Positions 24,415 to 32,552 of a stretch of 37,314 nucleotides of DNA are shown here, piece after piece. The number at the start of each line of letters is the position of its first letter. Position 1 is the stretch's first letter. The notes below the pieces were generated by a model. The model searched no databases and had not been told where the DNA came from. It was given only the letters and a program-made list of their open reading frames with translations. Source of the DNA: Bacteroidales bacterium (GTDB lineage Bacteria > Bacteroidota > Bacteroidia > Bacteroidales > Paludibacteraceae); contig JALFZG010000018.1 of the NCBI GenBank assembly GCA_022784645.1, positions 1 to 37,314 of the forward strand. Direction: 5' to 3'. The position numbers and the translations under genes are program-made.

Positions 24415-24518
24415 TTACCATCATGCGTCTAATAAATAGCATGTAATCAGAAAATCAGACTGATGGCAAACAAATAACAAACAAGAATAATCCGACCAAT
24501 ACACACATTCACAAAACA

Positions 24519-27011
24519 ATGAAAAAACTATTACTTTTTACACTTCTTATTTGCTCAGCAGCTGCGATGGCGCAAAGTACCTTCAGCGGCAAGGTAGTAA
24601 ACGATGCCGCCCAACCTATTCCATTTGCAACCGTACAGTTGCTAAAGACCGACAGCAGCTTGATTACCGGTGCTATCACCGATGAACAAGGTGAATTCAC
24701 GCTTTCTGCACCCGCAGGAAAAGCCATTCTTCAGATTAGTTATATAGGTTTTACTTCGCGCACGCTTGACCTTCTTCTGCCGCTCCAAGAACCTCTCGGA
24801 CAGATCATCCTCAAAGAAGAAACAGAGCAGATTAAGGAAGTGGAAGTAAAGGCAAAAAAACAACTCATAGAGCGAAAAATGGATAAGTTGGTACTCAATG
24901 TATCCGCTTCGCCTCTGGCTGCCGGATCGAATGGTATAGACTTGATTAAGAAAGCCCCAGGAGTAATGGTTGACAAAGACGGCAATGTGACAGTAAATGG
25001 CAAAGGCGTAGAGGTTTATGTAGATGGACGTCCGTCGTATCTGTCGGGTCAACAACTCAAAGCGATGCTCGAAGGTACCGATGGCAATACGATTGAGAAG
25101 ATTGAGATTATTACCAACCCATCGGCCAAATACGATGCAAGTGGTACTGGAGGCATCATCAATATCAAGACCAAAAAGAACATGATGCAGGGATTAAATG
25201 GTACGCTCTCGGCTGCGTATGGAGGTATGTATTTTAAAGAGATAGAAAAATGGCTCCAGCAAGACTATGTAAGCCTTAACATGAATTATCGCACCAAAAA
25301 AACCTACACCAATCTGAGCTTTACGCAGGTGTATGCCGATATGAACGTAGGCATTGATGCTATCACGAGTACCCCCGAGCAGACGCGCTGGACTAAAAAC
25401 GATTATGCTGTTGGTTTTCAGCACTATATGCTAAAACTCGCGCAAGATTTCATGATTGATGACAAAAACACGCTGGGTTTCATTTTTCAAGCACCTGTAC
25501 TGAAGATAAATCAAGACTGCAACCCATCCGATTATACGGGTTATGTTGTAAACGCTGCCGGCGATACAATCGAACGAGACATGTCGCCTACGATGATGGA
25601 TCAGTATGCTCCGCAACATACGGTCAACCTCAACTACACCCATGTGTTCTCTGACTCACTCGAACGCGAACTGACGGTGAACGCGGATTATAACCGCTAC
25701 AACACACGTACTATCAATAACCAAGACAGCCGCTATCTCTATTTGCGTCCGGGAATGCCTGATAGCACAACTTGGAAAGGGATGGAAATCTTAACGAAGC
25801 AAGTAGTGAATATCTACTCTGCTAAAGCAGATTTTCAAACGATGTTCTGGAAGACGGGAATGCTGGAGACCGGCGTTAAATATGCGCTGTCCAATACCAC
25901 AAACAACATGACCACAGACTCGCTATTGAATGGCGTAGTAATCAGCCAAACGCCTTCGGACTTCGATTATAGCGAACATGTAGCGGCTGCATATATCACA
26001 GCAGGTAAGCAGTTTGGTCAACATTTCGCAGTTAAATTGGGACTCCGGGGTGAATACACCTACTCTTTCGGCAATTGGATTACGTCTGATTCCATTACGA
26101 AAAAAAGTTATTTCGATGTATTTCCTACTGCTTTCTTTAGCTACACCAGTTCTCCCCTGGGAAAACCCGGACAGCCCATCTCTACTTCTATTTCCTATAC
26201 CAGACGTATTAAAAGGCCAAGTTATTACCAGCTCAACCCTTTTAGAACCTATATCGATGCCCATAACTACCAAATGGGTAATACCGAACTGACTCCGGAA
26301 TTCAACAACGATGTAGAACTTACATTTGCTTATTCGCAATATCTCTCGCTCACCTTTAATTTCTCCCATACCCAAGACATGATGATGAACAAGGCGTATA
26401 TTCTGCCTAATGGGGATGGCGTTATGCAATGTCTGAATTTCGGTACATGTACTACCCATGGCGGTAACCTCTCCCTCACCGAACTGCCTATTGTTCCGAA
26501 GTTTGATGCAGACCACAACCTGCAAGGAGCATGGTTAGCGCTCACAATAAATGCCGGTTATTACAACTTCATCAACCGAGCATATAAAGAGATTGACAAC
26601 TATGTGAATCGCAGCCATTATTATTCGATGTCAGGTACGCTCAATGCATATCTGCCCAAAGATTGGGTCATCTCTGTAGATGGATGGTATTCTGCACCTA
26701 TGACGATAGGTTATAACTATCAGGATGCACAATTCTTTGCCAATGCAGGCATAAGAAAAATGTTTCCCAAAATTGGATTGATTCTCAACCTCCAACTCTA
26801 CGATATGCTCCGCACCTCTGCATACAATCAGCGTTCAGAAGGCTTAGGTGAAGGCTATGCAGCATTATTCAATCAAGATATGCGCCAGCAGAAACTGATG
26901 CTGTCTGTGACCTATATGTTTGGAAACCAGCAATGGTATAAGCGCCGTAAAGTAGGTAACAGAGATGAAGACAGCCGTCTAGGAGGCGGTGGAGGTGCAG
27001 CCAAAATGTAA
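24519..27011 (+). CDS. TonB-dependent receptor-like outer-membrane beta-barrel protein
   Basis: This 830-residue protein has a signal peptide (1-18, ends AMAQ) and a carboxypeptidase-regulatory-like domain (about 20-105). A short plug follows with 'KAPGVMVDKDGNVTVNGKGVEVYVDGRPS' and 'IEIITNPSAKYDASGTGGIINIKTKK'. The large barrel matches the 'outer membrane beta-barrel family 3' type. The last strand (KLMLSVTYMFG) is followed by a basic then Gly-rich tail (RLGGGGGAAKM) rather than ending in an aromatic residue, as often seen in this subfamily. No SusD-like partner follows. Substrate unknown. No TAnnTTTG box is found upstream, so it may depend on an activator such as the preceding AraC protein. 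Confidence 0.85.
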   Translation: MKKLLLFTLLICSAAAMAQSTFSGKVVNDAAQPIPFATVQLLKTDSSLITGAITDEQGEFTLSAPAGKAILQISYIGFTSRTLDLLLPLQEPLGQIILKEETEQIKEVEVKAKKQLIERKMDKLVLNVSASPLAAGSNGIDLIKKAPGVMVDKDGNVTVNGKGVEVYVDGRPSYLSGQQLKAMLEGTDGNTIEKIEIITNPSAKYDASGTGGIINIKTKKNMMQGLNGTLSAAYGGMYFKEIEKWLQQDYVSLNMNYRTKKTYTNLSFTQVYADMNVGIDAITSTPEQTRWTKNDYAVGFQHYMLKLAQDFMIDDKNTLGFIFQAPVLKINQDCNPSDYTGYVVNAAGDTIERDMSPTMMDQYAPQHTVNLNYTHVFSDSLERELTVNADYNRYNTRTINNQDSRYLYLRPGMPDSTTWKGMEILTKQVVNIYSAKADFQTMFWKTGMLETGVKYALSNTTNNMTTDSLLNGVVISQTPSDFDYSEHVAAAYITAGKQFGQHFAVKLGLRGEYTYSFGNWITSDSITKKSYFDVFPTAFFSYTSSPLGKPGQPISTSISYTRRIKRPSYYQLNPFRTYIDAHNYQMGNTELTPEFNNDVELTFAYSQYLSLTFNFSHTQDMMMNKAYILPNGDGVMQCLNFGTCTTHGGNLSLTELPIVPKFDADHNLQGAWLALTINAGYYNFINRAYKEIDNYVNRSHYYSMSGTLNAYLPKDWVISVDGWYSAPMTIGYNYQDAQFFANAGIRKMFPKIGLILNLQLYDMLRTSAYNQRSEGLGEGYAALFNQDMRQQKLMLSVTYMFGNQQWYKRRKVGNRDEDSRLGGGGGAAKM

Positions 27012-27084
27012 AACTGCTTTCTCCTGCAATACACGATTACCAACAAATCGAATTTTTGCGCATAAACAATGCGGATTCATCAAA

Positions 27085-27129
27085 AAATGCGGATTTTTAG
27101 ACAAAAACGTTTAAATATTCCGCATTTTT
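27085..27129 (+). terminator. Terminator after the second TonB-type receptor
   Basis: AAATGCGGA (27085-27093) pairs with TCCGCATTT (27119-27127) around a 25-nt A/T-rich loop, with a T-run following. A partial extra copy of the arm, AATGCGGAT, occurs at 27068-27076. Confidence 0.65.
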
Positions 27130-27160
27130 TTTGTAGTTTCAAAAATTATTCGTACCTTTG
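27130..27160 (+). promoter_or_regulatory. Promoter of the receiver-domain gene
   Basis: TTTG at 27130-27133 and TACCTTTG at 27153-27160 are spaced 19 nt apart. The -33 element overlaps the T-run of the preceding terminator. Confidence 0.7.
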
Positions 27161-27200
27161 TAGCAAAATTCTTCCATACATTTATAAATTCATATTTTAT

Positions 27201-27770
27201 ATGGAATCAACCAACAAACACACATTACTAATTGTAGAGGACAATGCTATTAACCGCGAGATGCTCGGCGATATTCTCGAGGCTGATTACGATTTGTTTT
27301 TTGCTGAGAACGGCAAGGTAGGCCTTGAAATTCTGAAGAAAGATCCCTCAGCAATCAGTTTGGTTTTATTAGACCTTCACATGCCTGTGATGGGCGGTTT
27401 GGAAATGCTGGATGCCATGAAAGCAGATGCAGCAATGGCAGATATTCCCGTAATCATCGTTACGGCCAACGATAGTTTTTATGACGAAGAAGAATGTTTG
27501 GAGCATGGCGCATTGGACTTCATCTCCAAACCATATGATCCGGCTATCGTATGCTTGCGCGTGAGCCATTTGATAAAAATCATGCAACCGGTAAGAGACT
27601 TTAGCATGAAAACGAACTTGCTCAAAAACGCCATCGCCCAAATTCGAGTTGCCATCAGCCAACTGAATGCATGTGCTGAAAAACATGCAGATGCAACTAC
27701 TGCTTGCAACGTAAAGCAGATTTTCAGTTCACTCCATCAAGAACTGGATACAATCGATAAAAATCTGTAA
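27201..27770 (+). CDS. Single-receiver response regulator without DNA-binding domain
   Basis: This 189-residue protein has a CheY-like receiver at about 7-125: acidic residues E13/D14, phospho-acceptor Asp58 in LLDLHMPVMGG, Thr88 (IIVTAND) and Lys110 (FISKPYDP). The remaining 65 residues are predicted helical (KTNLLKNAIAQIRVAISQLN...) and match no output domain I know. The start at 27201 follows a promoter; the longer frame from 27069 runs through the terminator. An HPt protein is encoded 263 bp downstream on the same strand, suggesting a phosphorelay whose hybrid kinase lies elsewhere. Confidence 0.85.
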   Translation: MESTNKHTLLIVEDNAINREMLGDILEADYDLFFAENGKVGLEILKKDPSAISLVLLDLHMPVMGGLEMLDAMKADAAMADIPVIIVTANDSFYDEEECLEHGALDFISKPYDPAIVCLRVSHLIKIMQPVRDFSMKTNLLKNAIAQIRVAISQLNACAEKHADATTACNVKQIFSSLHQELDTIDKNL

Positions 27771-28033
27771 TGGTCTTCTCTAAACGATATTTTATCCGAG
27801 CAATCATAAGAGAGTGATGCCATTCCTACTGTTTACTTCACTTATGGCAGCATACATCGCGATTACTCTAAATCGATAGACGAAGTTATCCATCTTCAAC
27901 CATTTTATCGAAACCCATCCATCCGGATGTACTCTTGCGCGCTATTAAGCCGTTGAGAATAACGAAATAATAAGAATCAGTAACTATAATAATTTGAAAA
28001 AGCTTACAAGCAATTGTAATTAGTAGTATTTCT

Positions 28034-28384
28034 ATGACACTATTAGAATTTTACGCACAAGTGGGTGGCGATTACGTTGAAGCGCAACGCCGACTCATGA
28101 AAGACGAACGCATCATCAAGTATCTGAATCTGATGGCTCAAGATACAACGATGAGCGACCTAAAAGAGGCAGTAGCAATGGGCAACAAAGAAAACGCATT
28201 TCGCGCAGCCCATACGCTTAAAGGCATAGCCGGAAATCTGGCACTCACCCGATTTGCAGCAGCAGCCTCCGCTCTATGCGAACAACTTCGTCCGCTCAAA
28301 GAAGATGCTGATCCAGCGCTCTTGGCAGCTACTGAAGAAGCCTATAACTGCTTCATTAAGGCGCTTGCTGAGCTACAGCAATAA
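28034..28384 (+). CDS. HPt (histidine phosphotransfer) domain protein
   Basis: This 116-residue all-helical protein has the HPt core 'AFRAAHTLKGIAGNLAL', with the phospho-accepting His at position 60. Free-standing HPt proteins shuttle phosphoryl groups between hybrid histidine kinases and receivers. The receiver gene just upstream is the obvious partner, though the 263-bp gap (27771-28033) contains no recognisable gene or terminator with a T-run. It may have its own unrecognised promoter. Confidence 0.88.
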   Translation: MTLLEFYAQVGGDYVEAQRRLMKDERIIKYLNLMAQDTTMSDLKEAVAMGNKENAFRAAHTLKGIAGNLALTRFAAAASALCEQLRPLKEDADPALLAATEEAYNCFIKALAELQQ

Positions 28385-28428
28385 TGAGCTTCTGCAATAT
28401 GAATCAACAACCTTCTACCCTACTCTAT

Positions 28429-28455
28429 CCTCACCGCTACGCGGTGGGGATTTTT
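28429..28455 (+). terminator. Terminator after the HPt gene
   Basis: The stem CCTCACCGC / GCGGTGGGG with a 3-nt loop (28429-28449) is followed by ATTTTT. One mismatch is in the stem. Confidence 0.75.
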
Positions 28456-28510
28456 GTTTTGGATGAATAATACGGGGTGCGAAATTATGGACTAATAATA
28501 CAAACTGCAT

Positions 28511-28553
28511 AAAAAAACGCATGCAACCATGCTCTAAGCAAAAGTTGCATGCG
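28511..28553 (-). terminator. Rho-independent terminator of mdh
   Basis: A perfect 10-bp stem (CGCATGCAAC at 28518-28527 with GTTGCATGCG at 28544-28553) is followed on the minus strand by T7 (28517-28511). Confidence 0.85.
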
Positions 28554-28632
28554 AATAATCGTAGCAATACGCCAGTAAGCTATACCTCAATATGCATTGG
28601 TAACACTCAGCCGAGCGCAAGCTAAAGCCTCA

Positions 28633-29625
28633 TTAGAGGTTAGGATTCTCGGTAGCCCAATCAGCTACAGCGGGGATGATACCGAGATTGATGATTTCAT
28701 CGCGCATAGCCTGGAGGTGCTCATACGAAGCCTGCAGACCAGCCATTTCTTCAGCCGTGCCTTCCGGAGCGGTGAAATGTACACCGGTTTCATCGATAAC
28801 GGTAGGCATAGCCATCATCACGTTCTTATAACCGCACTTGTCGCAGTTAACATAGCAACCAGCAGGCAAGGTAAACGGTTCGCCACCCATAGCGCCTTCA
28901 ATCATCTTAACTGCCTGATATGCAGGGCTCTGGAACGAGCTTCTACCACGGAGTTTGATGATATTGCTACCACCTTGGGTAGTAATCTTGCGAATCTCAG
29001 CAAGGCGCTCTGCCGACATACCGAGCTCAGCAAGGGTCTTGCCATCAACAGTAACCTTAGAAGCAAATACAGCCATCTGCTCGCCATGACCGCCATAGGT
29101 GTGAGCACCTACAACCTTATCCTGCTGTACGCCAAACTCAGCAGCGAGAGCCTCCTGCAAGCGAGTAGAGTCAAGAGCAGCAAGCGAAGTGAGCTGGTTG
29201 GGCTTCAATCCAGAGTGAATAAGAGCGGTAAGAGCGGTAACGTCAGCGGGATTGAAGATTACTACCACATGCTTTACGTCAGGGCAGTATTTCTTGATAT
29301 TGTCGCCAAACTCAGCAGCAATCTTGCAGTTGCCTACGAGCAAATCCTCGCGGGTCATACCGTCTTTACGCGGAGCACCACCAGAAGAGATGATGTACTT
29401 AGCACCCGTGAAAGCAACCTCAGGGTCAACCGTATAAGAGAGATTTGCACCAGGGAATGCGCAATGGCACATTTCTTCATATACACCGTGTACGCCCGGC
29501 TCGAAGATGTCATACAAGCAGATGTTCGGAGTAAGACCGAGCATGAGTGCAGATTGAACCATGTTGCTGCCGATCATACCACCGGCACCAACGATAACGA
29601 GTTTTTCGTCAGTCAAAAATTTCAT
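28633..29625 (-). CDS. mdh: Malate dehydrogenase
   Basis: This 330-residue NAD-dependent cytosolic enzyme interconverts malate and oxaloacetate in the reductive branch leading to fumarate and succinate/propionate. The Rossmann loop is GAGGMIGS (13-20) and the NAD-selective Asp is D39. Substrate-binding Arg86 in GGAPRKDGM is the MDH type rather than the Gln of LDH, with R92 close by. Asn125 (FNPADV) and the catalytic pair Asp152 (LDSTRL) and His180 (GGHGEQM) are all present. The larger size and Cys pair in 'VNCDKCGYKN' are as seen in Bacteroidetes homologues. Confidence 0.93.
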   Translation of the reverse strand: MKFLTDEKLVIVGAGGMIGSNMVQSALMLGLTPNICLYDIFEPGVHGVYEEMCHCAFPGANLSYTVDPEVAFTGAKYIISSGGAPRKDGMTREDLLVGNCKIAAEFGDNIKKYCPDVKHVVVIFNPADVTALTALIHSGLKPNQLTSLAALDSTRLQEALAAEFGVQQDKVVGAHTYGGHGEQMAVFASKVTVDGKTLAELGMSAERLAEIRKITTQGGSNIIKLRGRSSFQSPAYQAVKMIEGAMGGEPFTLPAGCYVNCDKCGYKNVMMAMPTVIDETGVHFTAPEGTAEEMAGLQASYEHLQAMRDEIINLGIIPAVADWATENPNL

Positions 29626-29689
29626 AACAATACTATTTAAATTTTAAAGTTAATGATTGGCATAATGGGGTGAAAAAGCTTTCACGCAG

Positions 29690-29721
29690 CAAAATTACTA
29701 CTTTTTTGCGGATTAGCCAAA
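29690..29721 (-). promoter_or_regulatory. Promoter of mdh
   Basis: The minus strand reads TTTG (29721-29718), a 20-nt spacer and TAATTTTG (29697-29690). The leader is about 60 nt. The rest of the gap 29698-29881 shows no gene; a plus-strand TATTTTTG near 29752 leads into no supported gene. Confidence 0.7.
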
Positions 29722-29881
29722 TATATTTGTAAATAAACGATTTATTTCGTATTTTTGTAAAGAGAACTATGCAAAATTCGCCATAAATTGCTCATTTTTA
29801 GGAAATTGCTCCATTCGAACGCACTCCGGCAGATAGAAATAATATCCTTTGGCAAGCAAGCATATTACGCTCCGTGAACCA

Positions 29882-31084
29882 TCACTGCAATCTTCGGAAA
29901 TCGCGAGCCAAACCACCTTTGGCGGTCTCACGATAGAGCGATGGCAAATCATGGCCGGTTTTGCGCATCACCTCCACCACGGTATCAAAGCTCACGCGAT
30001 GGACGCCATCGGAAAACGAAGCATACACATTGCAGTCAAGCGCGCGGGCAGCCGCATACGCGTTTCGTTCGATACAAGGAATCTGCACCAATCCGCACAC
30101 AGGGTCGCAAGTCATGCCTAAATGATGCTCCAATCCCATCTCTGCAGCATACTCAATCTGAGCGGGACTGCAACCGAATAGCTGAATAGCTGCAGCCGAA
30201 GCCATCGCACATGCCACGCCCACTTCGCCCTGGCAGCCCACCTCTGCACCACTGATGGAGGCGTTCTCCTTCACGATATTACCTATCAGTCCGGCAGTAG
30301 CTATTGCCCGAAGAATACGAGCTTCGGAGAAGCCTTTGCTTTTCCATAGATGGTAGAGTACAGCAGGCAAGACTCCCGAGGAGCCACAAGTGGGTGCCGT
30401 AACGATCTTGCCACCCGAAGCGTTCTCCTCACTCACGGCCAGCGCATACGCAAACACAAGACCTTTGCTGCGGAGCGTAGGCATGAAGCCTTCGGCTTTC
30501 ACATGATACGATGGTGCTTTTCTCTGCAGATTGAGCGGTCCTGGGAGAACGCCTTCATGGTCGATACCCCGCTCTACCGCATCGCACATCACGCACCACA
30601 CCTCATGCAGATAGTCCCAAATCTCAGGACCTTCACATTGCTCCACGTATTCCCAATAATTCTTACCGGTACGCTCGCAATACGCCAAGATATCAGTCAG
30701 ATGCGTCAATCCATATACATCGGGCAGTTGTTCTGCCTCCTTTCCTTCTTCTGCAAGTGCCCCACCACCCACTGAATAGACGGTCCAATCTTCAAGCTCC
30801 TTGCCCGAAACATCGAATCCGCGAAAACGCATGCCATTCGGATGGAAAGGCAGCGTCACTTCCGGTTTCCAAATAATCTGAGCATCGGGCAGCACTTGAA
30901 GAATAGCCCAATCGGTCATGTGCCCTTTACCGGTAGCAGCAAGACTACCATATAGCGTCACCTCGGTGCGAGCGAGCTGATCGCGGTGGCGAGAAAGAAA
31001 CATCTCAGCGGCCTTACGAGGGCCCATCGTATGGCTGCTGCTCGGCCCGTAACCGATGCGAAAAATCTCTTTGATACTTTTCAT
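29882..31084 (-). CDS. sdaA: L-serine ammonia-lyase (iron-sulfur L-serine dehydratase), single chain
   Basis: This 400-residue enzyme deaminates L-serine to pyruvate and ammonia using a [4Fe-4S] cluster. The beta-chain-like N-terminus carries 'GYGPSSSHTMGPRKAAEMF'. The alpha-chain-like C-terminal half has 'TAPTCGSSGVLPAVL' and 'MTCDPVCGLVQIPCIERNA', with Cys233, Cys326, Cys330 and Cys337 visible as candidate cluster ligands or active-site residues. Both halves are fused in one polypeptide, as in most Bacteroidetes. Its -7 box ends only 5 nt before the ATG, implying an almost leaderless mRNA. Confidence 0.93.
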   Translation of the reverse strand: MKSIKEIFRIGYGPSSSHTMGPRKAAEMFLSRHRDQLARTEVTLYGSLAATGKGHMTDWAILQVLPDAQIIWKPEVTLPFHPNGMRFRGFDVSGKELEDWTVYSVGGGALAEEGKEAEQLPDVYGLTHLTDILAYCERTGKNYWEYVEQCEGPEIWDYLHEVWCVMCDAVERGIDHEGVLPGPLNLQRKAPSYHVKAEGFMPTLRSKGLVFAYALAVSEENASGGKIVTAPTCGSSGVLPAVLYHLWKSKGFSEARILRAIATAGLIGNIVKENASISGAEVGCQGEVGVACAMASAAAIQLFGCSPAQIEYAAEMGLEHHLGMTCDPVCGLVQIPCIERNAYAAARALDCNVYASFSDGVHRVSFDTVVEVMRKTGHDLPSLYRETAKGGLARDFRRLQ

Positions 31085-31088
31085 AGTG

Positions 31089-31119
31089 CAAAATTACTGC
31101 TTTTTTGCGAAATATCAAA
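31089..31119 (-). promoter_or_regulatory. Promoter of sdaA, giving a leaderless transcript
   Basis: The minus strand reads TTTG, a 19-nt spacer and TAATTTTG (31096-31089). The ATG at 31084 starts four bases after the box, at the expected transcription start. Confidence 0.6.
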
Positions 31120-31125
31120 ATAAAA

Positions 31126-31157
31126 TTTGCAAATATCGAAAATAATATGTAATTTTG
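31126..31157 (+). promoter_or_regulatory. Promoter of the aldo/keto reductase gene
   Basis: TTTG at 31126-31129, a 20-nt spacer and TAATTTTG at 31150-31157. The ATG follows 14 nt later. It lies back to back with the sdaA promoter; the two -33 elements are only a few bases apart. Confidence 0.65.
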
Positions 31158-31171
31158 CAAACAAAAAACCT

Positions 31172-32125
31172 ATGAAATACAATTTTTGCGGAAAAAGCGG
31201 CCTTCAATTGCCGCAGGTGTCGCTCGGAATGTGGCACAATTTTGGTTCGGTTGATTCGTTTGCAAACGCTCGAGAGATGCTCCTTACGGCTTTTGACAAC
31301 GGCATCACGCATTTTGATTTAGCCAATAACTATGGTCCTGAACCGGGTAGCGCTGAGCTCACGCTCGGCAGGGTGCTCCGAGAAGATTTGATGGCGCATC
31401 GTGATGAACTCGTTATCTCTTCCAAGGCGGGCTATGAGATGTGGAATGGGCCGTATGGCAATGGCGGCAGCCGCAAGTATCTGATGGCCAGTATCAATCA
31501 AAGTCTGAAACGTACAGGGCTCGAATACTTCGATATTTTTTATAGCCATCGTTACGACCCGAATACGCCGATAGAGGAAACGATGCAAGCACTCGTAGAT
31601 ATTGTAAAGAGCGGAAAAGCGCTTTACGTAGGTATCAGCAACTACCCTGCCGACAAGCAGCAGGCATGCTATGATTACTTGCGCGCTCACGATGTACCCT
31701 GCCTCATCAGCCAGTATAAGGCGAATATGCTTTTTCGCGATACGCTGCATGCTCAGAAACCCATAGCGGAGCAAAACGGCTCGGGCTTCATCACGTTCTG
31801 TCCGCTCGCGCAAGGGCTGCTTACCGACCGCTATTTCAACGGTATCCCCAGCGGCAGTCGAGCTACCCGAGGTGTTTTCCTCAAGGAATCGCAGATTACG
31901 GAAACCTACCTCAAGCAGGTGCATGCGCTCAATGAGATAGCTGCCGAAAGAGGGCAGTCGTTGGCGCAGATGGCGCTCGCATGGTTGCTACACTTAGGGG
32001 TTACGAGCGTGCTGATTGGAACGTCCAGCACACAACAACTCCTCAATAATATCGGCGCGATAGACAACACTGATTTCTCCCCCGAAGAGCTCTCAAGCAT
32101 CGACCAAACCACCCTGCAAAATTAA
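31172..32125 (+). CDS. Aldo/keto reductase, YghZ/GPR-like
   Basis: This 317-residue NADPH-dependent aldehyde/ketone reductase with a TIM-barrel fold has the catalytic tetrad visible: Asp and Tyr in 'HFDLANNYG', Lys in 'ISSKAGYEMW' and His in 'FYSHRYDPN'. The inserted 'MWNGPYGNGGSRKYLMASINQSLKR' stretch resembles E. coli YghZ and potassium-channel beta-subunit-like reductases that act on L-glyceraldehyde 3-phosphate and methylglyoxal. C-terminal cofactor residues appear in 'SVLIGTSSTQQL'. The ATG at 31172 is chosen; the longer frame from 31127 begins upstream of the -7 box. The last ten codons lie inside a tandem duplication that continues downstream. Confidence 0.9.
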   Translation: MKYNFCGKSGLQLPQVSLGMWHNFGSVDSFANAREMLLTAFDNGITHFDLANNYGPEPGSAELTLGRVLREDLMAHRDELVISSKAGYEMWNGPYGNGGSRKYLMASINQSLKRTGLEYFDIFYSHRYDPNTPIEETMQALVDIVKSGKALYVGISNYPADKQQACYDYLRAHDVPCLISQYKANMLFRDTLHAQKPIAEQNGSGFITFCPLAQGLLTDRYFNGIPSGSRATRGVFLKESQITETYLKQVHALNEIAAERGQSLAQMALAWLLHLGVTSVLIGTSSTQQLLNNIGAIDNTDFSPEELSSIDQTTLQN

Positions 32126-32374
32126 GGATAATAGCACCTTGTCTCAAAGTGGACAAAGTAAATCTTTCAGATTTCTGCAGATAATATCAGCAGCCAACAA
32201 ACAATACGCCGGAGCTCGCGCTCCGGATAGGCTGCAGGCATCGACCAAACCCTGCAAAATTAAGGATAATAGCACCTTGTCTCAAAGTGGACAAAGTAAA
32301 TCTTTCAGATTTCTGCAGATAATATCAGCAGCCAACAAACAATACGCCGGAGCTTACGCTCCGGATAGGCTGCA
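32097..32374. repeat. Tandem duplication of about 140 bp including the reductase 3' end
   Basis: Copy 1 is 32097-32236 and copy 2 is 32238-32374. They differ by a 3-base indel inside the former reductase codons and by CG versus TA in a hairpin loop. Each copy contains the hairpin CCGGAGC-NNNN-GCTCCGG. Past the indel the offset is 138 bp, a multiple of three, so an open frame runs across both copies, but nothing else supports it as a gene. Confidence 0.9.
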
Positions 32375-32380
32375 AGCAGC

Positions 32381-32511
32381 GGCATAGCCGCTGTTGCATT
32401 ATAGTGGTATCGCTGGTTGTGCGTGCGGCTGCTGCATAAGAGCGGTATCGCGGCTGCATAAGAGCGGTATCGCGGCTGCTTTTGCGGCTGCTGCATAAGA
32501 GCGGCATTCGC
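32381..32511. repeat. GC-rich 22-bp repeats and small hairpins
   Basis: GCTGCATAAGAGCGGTATCG-type 22-mers start at 32431 and 32453 (identical), with a diverged copy at 32490. Short perfect hairpins occur at CAGCGGC-ATA-GCCGCTG (32377-32393) and AGCGGC-ATTC-GCCGCT (32500-32515). The gap 32126-32552 between convergent genes is made up almost entirely of this and the preceding duplication. Confidence 0.8.
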
Positions 32512-32552
32512 CGCTGCCACTGGCGCTACCGCTGTTTTTTTAGAGCAGAGGA

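Noticed and set aside
29752..29759. Plus-strand TATTTTTG resembling a -7 box
   Set aside because: No plausible plus-strand gene follows; the downstream region is the 3' end of sdaA on the other strand.
29767..29952. Small minus-strand open frame after sdaA
   Set aside because: It overlaps the sdaA 3' end in a different frame and shows no conserved features.
32139..32387. An 82-codon open frame with two 46-residue repeats
   Set aside because: It begins with TTG, arises from the tandem duplication between convergent genes and contains the hairpin repeats; no ribosome site or family resemblance.
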